Source: Crossiella equi
Lineage (GTDB): Bacteria > Actinomycetota > Actinomycetes > Mycobacteriales > Pseudonocardiaceae
NCBI RefSeq assembly: GCF_017876755.1
Contig: NZ_JAGIOO010000001.1
Location: 1 to 64,000, forward strand
DNA length: 64,000 bases
Reading direction: 5' to 3'
The position numbers and the translations under genes were made by a program. Below are positions 47,908 through 54,174 of the stretch, one piece after another. Under the pieces are notes generated by a model. That model had not been told where the DNA came from and searched no databases. It worked only from the letters and a program-made list of their open reading frames with translations. Position 1 is the first letter of the stretch. Each line of letters begins with the position of its first letter.

Positions 47908-49209
47908 ATGGCCAGGCGCCTGGGGCTCATCCAGCGACGCACCGAGCTGGGCCTCACGCAGGAGGGCTTGGCCGAGGCGCTGCGGGTCGACCGGACGACG
48001 GTCGCCCGGTGGGAAGCCGGCACGTGCACCCCGCAGCCCTTGTACCGGCTCCGCCTGGCCCAGTTGCTGAACCTCACCCCGGTGGAGTTGGAACTGCTGC
48101 TGCAGCACTCGGACGTGGGCAGCAGGGCTGTCCGCCTCTACGATGATCACGCCACCGCGAGCATCCACCCCGGACCGCCGGATGCCTCCGAGAGGGACGA
48201 TGTGAACCGACGCGACCTGCTCCGCCTGTTCAGCACGCTCAGCGCGACCCTGGCCATCCCCGCGACCCTCGACACCGAGCGGATCGCTGCGGCCGCCACC
48301 AATCCCAGCTCGCTGGATGCGGGCGTGCTCGCCGAGTACGCGAAGCTCAACGGGCACCTGTGGCAGACCTTCATGCTCACCCCGGCCAAGGCGCGGCTGC
48401 TGCCGGTGGTCCAAGCCCAAATCGCCACGCTCACCACCAGCCTGCGCGCTGAACAAGCCGGTCCGGTCCGGACCCAGCTGCAAGCCTTGACCGGCGACCT
48501 GCTGCAACTGGCCGGAGAACTCTGCTTCGACGCCGACCGCTACACCGACGCCGCCCACTGCTACACCGTGGCCGCCAAAGCCGCCGAGGAAGCAGGCCAG
48601 TTCGACCTGTGGGCCTGCGCGCTGACCCGACACGCGTTCCTTGCGGTCTACGAACGCCAGCACGGCAGCGCGGTGCCCCTCCTGGAGACCGCTGCCGTTC
48701 TGGCCCGCCGTGGTGATTCCGGGTTGGCGACCCGCCACTGGGTGGCTGCGGTCCAAGCCGAGACCTTCGCCGGACTCGGGGACGCCGAGCGCTGCGACCG
48801 AGCCCTCGACATCGCCGCCAGGGTTGGTGGCGTGGCCAACAACGGCGGCTGGTTGCGGTTCGACGGCAGCCGCATCCCCGAGCAGCGCGGCACCTGCTAC
48901 GCCGCGCTCGGCCGCACCGAGCGGGCTGAGGCGGTGCTCACCGAGGCGCTGTCCGAGCCGCTTTCGGTGCGGCGCCGGGCCAGTGTGCTGACCGACCTTG
49001 CCTGCCTCGGCGCCCGCGCTCGCGACACGGGTCGGGTCAGCACCTACGCGGGGGCTGCGGTGGCCACGGCCCGGCGCACCGGGTCCGGTGTGATCGTCAA
49101 GCGCTTGGAAGGGCTGCGTCCGCACCTGAAGCCGTTGCTGGACAACGCCGAGGTCCGGCAGCTGGATGCCGAGATCCAGGCGCTGGCCGGTCGCCACACC
49201 ACGAACTAG
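47908..49209 (+). CDS. XRE-TPR regulator of the cargo island
   Basis: 433 residues from ATG 47908 with GGGAGGGG upstream. N-terminal HTH (RRTELGLTQEGLAEALRVDRTTVARWEAG) and a long helical TPR-like region, with a RRDLLRLFSTLSATLAIPA segment that could be a membrane-proximal or ligand-binding helix. It is the likely controller of the divergent small-protein genes. The 150-base gap upstream (47757-47907) holds a GTGTCGCAC and a TGTCGCATCGTGTGG pair that may be an operator. Confidence 0.78.
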   Translation: MARRLGLIQRRTELGLTQEGLAEALRVDRTTVARWEAGTCTPQPLYRLRLAQLLNLTPVELELLLQHSDVGSRAVRLYDDHATASIHPGPPDASERDDVNRRDLLRLFSTLSATLAIPATLDTERIAAAATNPSSLDAGVLAEYAKLNGHLWQTFMLTPAKARLLPVVQAQIATLTTSLRAEQAGPVRTQLQALTGDLLQLAGELCFDADRYTDAAHCYTVAAKAAEEAGQFDLWACALTRHAFLAVYERQHGSAVPLLETAAVLARRGDSGLATRHWVAAVQAETFAGLGDAERCDRALDIAARVGGVANNGGWLRFDGSRIPEQRGTCYAALGRTERAEAVLTEALSEPLSVRRRASVLTDLACLGARARDTGRVSTYAGAAVATARRTGSGVIVKRLEGLRPHLKPLLDNAEVRQLDAEIQALAGRHTTN

Positions 49210-49223
49210 GACAGGAGCAGCTG

Positions 49224-49586
49224 GTGCAGCAAGATGAACGTGGCCGCCTTTTCCGCGAGGCCTGGATTGCCGGGGTGCACAAGCACTTCCCGGGCGAGCC
49301 CAAGCCGGGCTACGTCACGCCGTGGGAGCAGACCCCGGAGTGGGAACGCGCCGCTGCGGCCGCGGTGTGCGAGCAGGTCGAGCAGTTCGTCCTGATCAGC
49401 GACGGCAACACCGACCGGTTGACGCGAGAGCAGAAGGGCCGGTTCGTCGCGCTGTGCTGGATCGCCCAGATCCACAAGCACATCCTCGACCCCAAGCCTT
49501 CTTACGTCGCGGACTGGAGCGAGCTGCCGGAGTGGCAGCGGGAGACTGACGCCGACATCTTCGAGCGCATCGAAGCCGAGCTCTAA
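49224..49586 (+). CDS. Small protein with an internal tandem duplication
   Basis: 120 residues from GTG 49224, GGAG six bases upstream. Two similar halves: GRLFREAWIAGVHKHFPGEPKPGYVTPWEQTPEWER and GRFVALCWIAQIHKHILDPKPSYVADWSELPEWQR, about 16 identical residues in 36. Each half has a W, HKH, PKP-Y-W-E-WxR pattern that could bind a nucleotide or metal, or pair as a homodimer-like fold. No family recognised. It ends 39 bases before the element motif at 49624, so it belongs to the cargo island. Confidence 0.65.
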   Translation: MQQDERGRLFREAWIAGVHKHFPGEPKPGYVTPWEQTPEWERAAAAAVCEQVEQFVLISDGNTDRLTREQKGRFVALCWIAQIHKHILDPKPSYVADWSELPEWQRETDADIFERIEAEL

Positions 49587-49623
49587 GCTCGGCACGGTCA
49601 CACCGTGATCGCTCTCGCAGGCG

Positions 49624-49633
49624 GCGTTAGCTG
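49624..49633 (+). promoter_or_regulatory. Element motif variant (GGCGTTAGCTG)
   Basis: 23 bases before GTG 49656 of the NlpC/P60 gene, the first element motif after the cargo island. Confidence 0.6.
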
Positions 49634-49655
49634 CGAGAGCGACAGGAGGTGTGCC

Positions 49656-51350
49656 GTGCGCCGCGAGTTCTACCGACTCCCCACAGCCGAAGAGGTGGAG
49701 CCAGACGACGATGTCCGGCGAGGGCGGGAGGCCATCGAACGGACCCGACAGCTCCTGAGAGCCGACACCGCAGCTGGCCGCCGCACCCGGACCGGGCTGG
49801 CTGTTCTCGGCGGAATCGGCGCACTGGCCGCCATCGCCCCGGTGATCTCAGCAGTCCAGGAGCAGCCACACGTCCCAGCGCCTGAGCTGAACCCGGCGCC
49901 GTCGGCCTCGGTTGAGGTGACCGGGGCGCAACCCATGGTCGCCGAGTTGGCGCGGAGCGAAGAACGGCTCCAGACCCTGGAGAAGGCGCTCACCGACGTC
50001 GAGAAGTCGGTGAGCGGCGTCCGGCCAGCGGCGGAGCTGGAGAAGGCCAAGGGCAGCATTGAGGTCCTGAAGAAGGACACCACGGTGGCCGCCGGCGCCA
50101 CCGGGGAGCTGGCGGCGGCGATCGAACAACTCGGCGATGCTGACCTGAGCCGTCGCGGTCACGCCGCCCGCGACCAGGCGGGAGCGTTGGCCGAGCGCGC
50201 GGCGGCGGCGTGGACGAACCACGACCAGGCCGTTCGTCGCGCCAAGGACGCGCAGCGAGTGGTGGAGGAGAGGGCGGCTGCGGCGACCGCGGACCGGGCG
50301 CTCGACGCGGCCGAGGTCGGCGTGCGCGCGGCGATCAGGTCGATCGCGGAGTTGCGCGTGGACCTGCGCGAGCGGACCCCGGCACTGCGGCTGGAGCCCG
50401 CATTCAGCGCGGCCGAGCAAGCAGTCGAGAAGGCCGGGTCTCTGGTGAGCCAGGCGAAGCGGGTCACCACGCCGGGCACCCGGTCCCGCCTCGCGGCGGG
50501 CGAAACTGCTGTTGGGGGAGCGCGGCGTGAACTCGGTGAGCTGCGCACGGCCCTGGACCAGGCGCACGAGTCTGAGCGGTTGCAACGGTTCCAGGCCGCA
50601 ACCCGTACCGCACAGGAGGCGGTCCGGTTCGCACGTCAGTCGGTGGACCTGGCGACCACGTCGGTGCGCGCGACGGGAGCCCCTGACACGCTGGTGGCGA
50701 CCCAGGCAGCCGCGACCGCGCTACCCCAGCTGCGCGCGGCACACGAACGACACCTCGCTGCGGAGCAGAGCCTCCGAGCCATCGAACCGGACGCACAGCT
50801 CGTCGCGGAACACACCGCGGTCGGCGAGCGACTGGCGACCCTTGATCGGGAGCTTCAGACCGCCACCGCTGCGATCGCGCAGCGCCCTGCTCAGCTTCCC
50901 GCCGCTGCTCCGCAACCAGCCCCAACTCCGGCTCCAGCGCCCACGACGACAGCCGGCGTCAGCGTCCAACTTCCTGGAGGACGCGGTGAGGTGCGGGCTC
51001 CCAACGCCAAAGCGGCCATCGCGATCCGCGCCGCGCTCGGGCAGCTGGGTGTGCCGTACGTGTGGGGCGGACGGACACCGGGGCGCGGCTTCGACTGCTC
51101 AGGCTTGACCAGCTGGGCCTACAGCCGGGCCGGGGTGACGCTGCCCCGGGTGTCGCGCTCACAGACGGTGGGTGTCCGGGTGAGCCAGCACGCGCTGCAG
51201 CCGGGTGACTTGGTGGTGTGGGACGGGCACGTGGCGATGTACCTCGGGAAGAACCTGATGGTCGAGGCCGGGGACCCCGTGCAGATCAGCCGCCTGCGCA
51301 CGACCAACCTGAAGATGCGGTTCCTGGGCTTCTATCGGCCGACCGCCTGA
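49656..51350 (+). CDS. Membrane-anchored coiled-coil NlpC/P60 hydrolase
   Basis: 564 residues from GTG 49656, AGGAGG six bases upstream. Residues about 45-66 (GLAVLGGIGALAAIAPVISAV) are a transmembrane anchor. A Pro/Thr linker and a long Ala/Arg/Glu-rich coiled coil (to about residue 410) follow. The C-terminal 110 residues are NlpC/P60: YVWGGRTPGRGFDCSGLTSWAYSRAG (catalytic Cys), DGHVAMYLG (catalytic His) and a polar third residue. The enzyme cuts peptide bonds in peptidoglycan and probably opens the wall for the transfer channel. It is separated from the ATPase gene by the cargo island. Confidence 0.85.
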   Translation: MRREFYRLPTAEEVEPDDDVRRGREAIERTRQLLRADTAAGRRTRTGLAVLGGIGALAAIAPVISAVQEQPHVPAPELNPAPSASVEVTGAQPMVAELARSEERLQTLEKALTDVEKSVSGVRPAAELEKAKGSIEVLKKDTTVAAGATGELAAAIEQLGDADLSRRGHAARDQAGALAERAAAAWTNHDQAVRRAKDAQRVVEERAAAATADRALDAAEVGVRAAIRSIAELRVDLRERTPALRLEPAFSAAEQAVEKAGSLVSQAKRVTTPGTRSRLAAGETAVGGARRELGELRTALDQAHESERLQRFQAATRTAQEAVRFARQSVDLATTSVRATGAPDTLVATQAAATALPQLRAAHERHLAAEQSLRAIEPDAQLVAEHTAVGERLATLDRELQTATAAIAQRPAQLPAAAPQPAPTPAPAPTTTAGVSVQLPGGRGEVRAPNAKAAIAIRAALGQLGVPYVWGGRTPGRGFDCSGLTSWAYSRAGVTLPRVSRSQTVGVRVSQHALQPGDLVVWDGHVAMYLGKNLMVEAGDPVQISRLRTTNLKMRFLGFYRPTA

Positions 51351-51404
51351 ACATGTCGGGCGGGAGGCGTGCAGCACGCCTCCCGCCTGGGCTCGATGGT
51401 CTTG

Positions 51405-51740
51405 TTACTGCGGCTGGCACCAGGTTTCGGTTCGGGTCAACAGGACAGCCCAGACCCAGCCGCCGCCGAGGCCGGTGAGCTCGCGGACGTGCTCACCGCC
51501 GTACTTGTGGTTGGGGACGGTGTGCTGGTGGGCCCAGACGATGCTGTTGCCCACGAGAAATCCGGTCTCCTTGTCTGCCCAGAATTGAGACTCGGGATAG
51601 ACCTCGATACCGTTGCGGTGGACCCGGTATTCACAGATGATGTCCTGCTTGCTGGTGGCGGCGTCGGAGACTCCGGAGAGCCCGAGGCTCAGGCCGATGG
51701 TGAGGGCCGCGCAGGCGGCGCGGCGCATGGTGGTGTTCAT
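51405..51740 (-). CDS. Small secreted two-cysteine protein, paralogue of 26590-26925
   Basis: 111 residues from ATG 51740 with GGAAGG upstream. A signal peptide (RRAACAALTIGLSLGLSGVSDA) precedes a domain with IICEY, YPESQF, NSIVWAHQH, GEHVREL, GLGGGWV and a final TWCQPQ. It matches in order the protein at 26590-26925, including both cysteines. Each copy has its own element motif. A surface or extracellular role is likely. Confidence 0.75.
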   Translation of the reverse strand: MNTTMRRAACAALTIGLSLGLSGVSDAATSKQDIICEYRVHRNGIEVYPESQFWADKETGFLVGNSIVWAHQHTVPNHKYGGEHVRELTGLGGGWVWAVLLTRTETWCQPQ

Positions 51741-51781
51741 CGTTGCGTTCCTTCCAAAGTGGACGTTGTGGAACGCTCTGT

Positions 51782-51789
51782 CAGGTAAC
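51782..51789 (-). promoter_or_regulatory. Element motif, left half of second divergent pair
   Basis: GTTACCTG on the minus strand, about 41 bases before ATG 51740. Inverted relative to the copy at 51798, with eight bases between them. Confidence 0.65.
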
Positions 51790-51797
51790 GCGCGCGT

Positions 51798-51805
51798 GTT
51801 ACCTG
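51798..51805 (+). promoter_or_regulatory. Element motif, right half of second divergent pair
   Basis: GTTACCTG then, five bases later, TTGTCA, 47 bases before GTG 51853 of the AbrB-like gene. Confidence 0.65.
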
Positions 51806-51852
51806 CTCGGTTGTCAGTCGAACATCCCGAGTCGTCCACAGAGGACAGGTCT

Positions 51853-52296
51853 GTGAATGCCCCTCCGCCAGTCGCGAACCTGGTGATCACCGCGCTCACG
51901 CCTCGACCACGTTCGCGTCATGCAGCGCCTCCGCTTCCCCTGGCAGCCTTGACGCCCAGAGCCAGTGACGAGTCGATGGTCTACGGGATGGTGACGGTCG
52001 ACCGCTCCGGCCGGATCGTCGACCGGGTTGTGTTCCGAGCGCTGGGGTGGACGCACGGTGTGCAGTTGAGGCTCGACTTGGTCGACGAAGTCCTGGTGGT
52101 TCGGCGGGAGGATGGAGGGAACGCTCGGGTGGTCGTGGGCCCGGCGGTCGCGATCCCCGCACCGCTGAGGGTGAAGCTCGGACTGCGGCCCGGGGACCGC
52201 GCGCTTGTGGCGGCCTCTCCGGCACACGGCGTCCTGCTCCTGGTCACCGTGGCACTGCTGGACCGGGTGTTGCTCAACTACTGGGGCAGGAACTAG
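51853..52296 (+). CDS. AbrB-like regulator, paralogue of 53363-53884
   Basis: 147 residues from GTG 51853 (GAGGACAGG upstream). The C-terminal 105 residues carry two swapped-hairpin-like repeats: MVYGMVTVDRSGRIVDRVVFRALGWTHG, and VAIPAPLRVKLGLRPGDRALVAASPAHG. The same blocks (YYGMGALDGSGRICNRAALDALGW, VPLSARRLLGLAPGDQVLLVASPHHH) are in the gene adjacent to the tRNA. It is likely a DNA-binding transition-state type regulator of the element. Confidence 0.72.
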   Translation: MNAPPPVANLVITALTPRPRSRHAAPPLPLAALTPRASDESMVYGMVTVDRSGRIVDRVVFRALGWTHGVQLRLDLVDEVLVVRREDGGNARVVVGPAVAIPAPLRVKLGLRPGDRALVAASPAHGVLLLVTVALLDRVLLNYWGRN

Positions 52297-52343
52297 CCGG
52301 TGTGGTGGCCGAGCCTGAAGTGGCCCCGGCCACCACACCTTGC

Positions 52344-53366
52344 TCAGGGCACCAGCGGATGCTTCTCCCCGGTGAGTTCCGACAGCGCGGTCGCAACCTC
52401 GACGAGGTTGGCGCGGATGTAGGAGCTGGTCGAGGTGTTGTCGTTGTTGGAGAAGTGGCCCGCGTAGGCCTTGGCGACGCCGTACCCGAAGTTGCGCTCC
52501 ACCCAGGTCAGCGTGGTGTGGCGGAGCCAGTGGGTGGCCACGTTCATCGATCGGACCCAGGACAGGTGCTCACCAAGCCGGAGCCAAAGCCCGTCGTAGC
52601 GGCGCGTGGTCAGCGGCCGGCCGTCGCGGTACCGGAGCAGCTGGTCTTCCGGGCTGCCGCCGCACCGGCTGTCGAAGTGCTCGACCAGGTGCCGCATCAA
52701 CGTCGGCGAGACCGGCGCCCAGAAGTCGATGCCGCCCTTCTCCCGCAGCAGGACCAGGCACTGGCGGACGTCGAGGTCCTGTCGGCGCAGGCGCAGGGCA
52801 GCGCCCCGCCGACTGGCCGTCTCGGTGTGCGTCCGGAGGAGCAGCCCGTCCAGTGCTGGATCATCGCCCGTGGTGACCGCGGCCGCGTTGAGCTCGGCGA
52901 GCTGGGTGTTGGACAGCGCGTGCCGCTTCGACGGGGGCCGCCGGGGCTTGGCGACCTTGAGCGCCGGGTTCTCCGACATCGGGGTGTCGGCGACCAGGTA
53001 CTTGTAGAGGCAGCGGAGCGCGGCGACGAAGTTCTCGGCCGCGGCCGTGCCACCACGGGTGGTCCGGCGGACGAGTGCGGTGCGCCGGACCTGCTCGCGC
53101 TTCGTGGTCATCTCCGTCGGGGTCACCTCGTCCATGCGGCGCTCGCCCCACTCGGCCACGATCAGGTCCCAGTAGTGCTGGTAGGTGGTGCGGGTCCGAT
53201 CTGAGACGGCGTCCGCGACCACCGGGACCCACTCGCGGAACGTCGGGACCGGCCGCGCCTGCTTGGTGTCCGCGGGGCTGGTGAGGTCCCCAACGGTGAG
53301 CCCCATGCTCTCCAGTACGACCAGGGCGGCCTGGAACTTCGCCGGGTCGGTGCCCGCCCCGGTCAC
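52344..53366 (-). CDS. int: Tyrosine recombinase (integrase)
   Basis: 340 residues from GTG 53366, which overlaps the stop of the AbrB-like gene as GTGA. An N-terminal core-binding domain precedes the catalytic domain with Arg (TASRRGAALRL, about residue 184), Lys (LREKGG), HWLRH (His and Arg, about residue 281), YAGHFSNN (second His) and the nucleophile Tyr (SSYIRANL, about residue 315). Complete R-K-H-R-H-Y set, so probably active. It integrates and excises the element at the 3' end of the tRNA-Leu gene. Co-transcribed with the AbrB-like protein, which may regulate or assist excision. Confidence 0.9.
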   Translation of the reverse strand: MTGAGTDPAKFQAALVVLESMGLTVGDLTSPADTKQARPVPTFREWVPVVADAVSDRTRTTYQHYWDLIVAEWGERRMDEVTPTEMTTKREQVRRTALVRRTTRGGTAAAENFVAALRCLYKYLVADTPMSENPALKVAKPRRPPSKRHALSNTQLAELNAAAVTTGDDPALDGLLLRTHTETASRRGAALRLRRQDLDVRQCLVLLREKGGIDFWAPVSPTLMRHLVEHFDSRCGGSPEDQLLRYRDGRPLTTRRYDGLWLRLGEHLSWVRSMNVATHWLRHTTLTWVERNFGYGVAKAYAGHFSNNDNTSTSSYIRANLVEVATALSELTGEKHPLVP

Positions 53367-53884
53367 GACGCACCTCCGAGCAGGTGTTCGTGTTGTTCGG
53401 AGAGCATCCGGTCCAGGCCGGGCACCGTGTGGATGAGCAGCCGGTGGTGGTGTGGGCTGGCCACGAGCAGGACCTGGTCGCCGGGTGCGAGGCCGAGGAG
53501 CCGCCGCGCGGACAAGGGGACGGTGACGTAAGTCCGAGCGCCCCAGCCCCAGATCTCGAACAGGCCCTCCGGGCTGGGGCTGACCACGATCGACCCGGCT
53601 CGGACCGTGACCTCGACCCGGTCGCCCGCCTGCCAGCCGAGGGCGTCGAGCGCTGCCCGGTTGCAGATGCGGCCGGAGCCGTCGAGGGCGCCCATGCCGT
53701 AGTACATCGTTGGGCGGGGCAGCGGCGTGGCCAACTCGGCGAGGGGAAGGCGCCGGAGTACCGGGGGAAGGTGCCGAAGTCCCAGATCGTGAGGGGTTGC
53801 TTCCGCACCGGGGTTGATGGCCTCGATGATGCGCTCAACCATGGCGGCCACCTGGTCGCCACTGAGGTCGCCGAACCTGGACAT
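53363..53884 (-). CDS. AbrB-like regulator in the integrase operon
   Basis: 173 residues from ATG 53884 with GGAGG six bases upstream. About 60 helical residues (GDLSGDQVAAMVERIIEAINPG) precede two AbrB/SpoVT-like repeats: MGALDGSGRICNRAALDALGWQAGDRVEV and TVPLSARRLLGLAPGDQVLLV. Paralogue of the protein at 51853-52296. Its upstream RNA can fold so that the ribosome site is in a stem (53892-53922), which hints at translational control of the whole integrase operon. No excisionase-like protein was otherwise seen, so it is a candidate directionality factor. Confidence 0.72.
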   Translation of the reverse strand: MSRFGDLSGDQVAAMVERIIEAINPGAEATPHDLGLRHLPPVLRRLPLAELATPLPRPTMYYGMGALDGSGRICNRAALDALGWQAGDRVEVTVRAGSIVVSPSPEGLFEIWGWGARTYVTVPLSARRLLGLAPGDQVLLVASPHHHRLLIHTVPGLDRMLSEQHEHLLGGAS

Positions 53885-53891
53885 GAAAAAC

Positions 53892-53922
53892 CTCCAGATG
53901 GCTGACGGGAAGCCACCTGGAG
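53892..53922 (-). promoter_or_regulatory. Hairpin hiding the ribosome site of the integrase operon
   Basis: On the plus strand CTCCAGATGGCT (53892-53903) pairs with AGCCACCTGGAG (53911-53922) with one G-U pair, and the GGAGG site of the AbrB-like gene lies inside the stem. It may also be a binding site for AbrB-like or recombinase proteins beside the attachment site. Confidence 0.45.
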
Positions 53923-53969
53923 ATCATCAACTGCTGGTATGCACTGTGGTGAAATCTCACCAGCGTGTG

Positions 53970-54010
53970 TGTCCGAGGGGGGACTTGAACCCCCACCCCC
54001 TTTCGGGGAC
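53970..54010 (-). other. Inferred attachment site in the tRNA 3' half
   Basis: The tRNA-Leu 3' half with T-arm (GTTCAAGTC type) is the junction of element and chromosome and lies beside the integrase. The duplicated left copy is outside the window, so the exact crossover is not seen. Confidence 0.4.
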
Positions 54011-54052
54011 TAGCACCTCAAGCTAGCGCGTCTGCCATTCCGCCACCCGGAC
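53970..54052 (-). tRNA. tRNA-Leu (anticodon GAG)
   Basis: 83 bases on the minus strand. Acceptor GTCCGGG pairs with CTCGGAC plus discriminator A. Anticodon loop TTGAGGT gives GAG, reading CUC and CUU. Long variable arm CCCCGAAAGGGG as in leucine tRNAs, and GGGGGTTCAAGTCCCCC T-arm. CCA is not encoded. Complete tRNA, so integration restored its 3' end. Confidence 0.95.
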
Positions 54053-54174
54053 AGGTGAGCACCCGCTTGGTGGTTGCCTGCGGGGCTGTGTGCAGGTTAG
54101 CTGATCAACTCGGCCTTCTCCAAATCGCGTCTCACCGGGGGGTGGGTGGGGGTTGGCGGTGATAGAAAGGCCTG

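Larger units (their letters stand above)
1..53969. mobile_element. Large integrative element in tRNA-Leu(GAG), left end outside window
   Basis: The block ends exactly at the 3' end of a tRNA-Leu gene and carries next to it a tyrosine recombinase on the minus strand, the classic layout of a tRNA-integrated element. It also encodes ParA/ParB-like proteins, a DnaG-like primase, DnaB-like helicase, PolA-like polymerase, two sigma-like proteins, a HerA/VirB4-like ATPase and a membrane-anchored NlpC/P60 hydrolase. A shared upstream motif (GCGTTACCTG) ties most transcription units together. I saw no capsid, portal or terminase genes, so an integrative conjugative or plasmid-like element is more likely than a prophage. 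The left attachment repeat was not found, and a SecA-like gene is cut by the left edge, so the element exceeds 53.9 kb. Confidence 0.75.

Noticed and set aside
1-53969. Prophage identity
   Set aside because: No portal, terminase, capsid, tail or holin genes were recognised; the HerA/VirB4-like ATPase, ParAB and wall hydrolase fit a conjugative or plasmid-like element. A satellite or highly divergent phage cannot be fully excluded.
1-53969. Left attachment repeat (copy of the tRNA 3' end) inside the window
   Set aside because: No second copy of the T-arm and acceptor sequence was noticed. Because a SecA-like gene is cut at position 1, the left end should lie outside.
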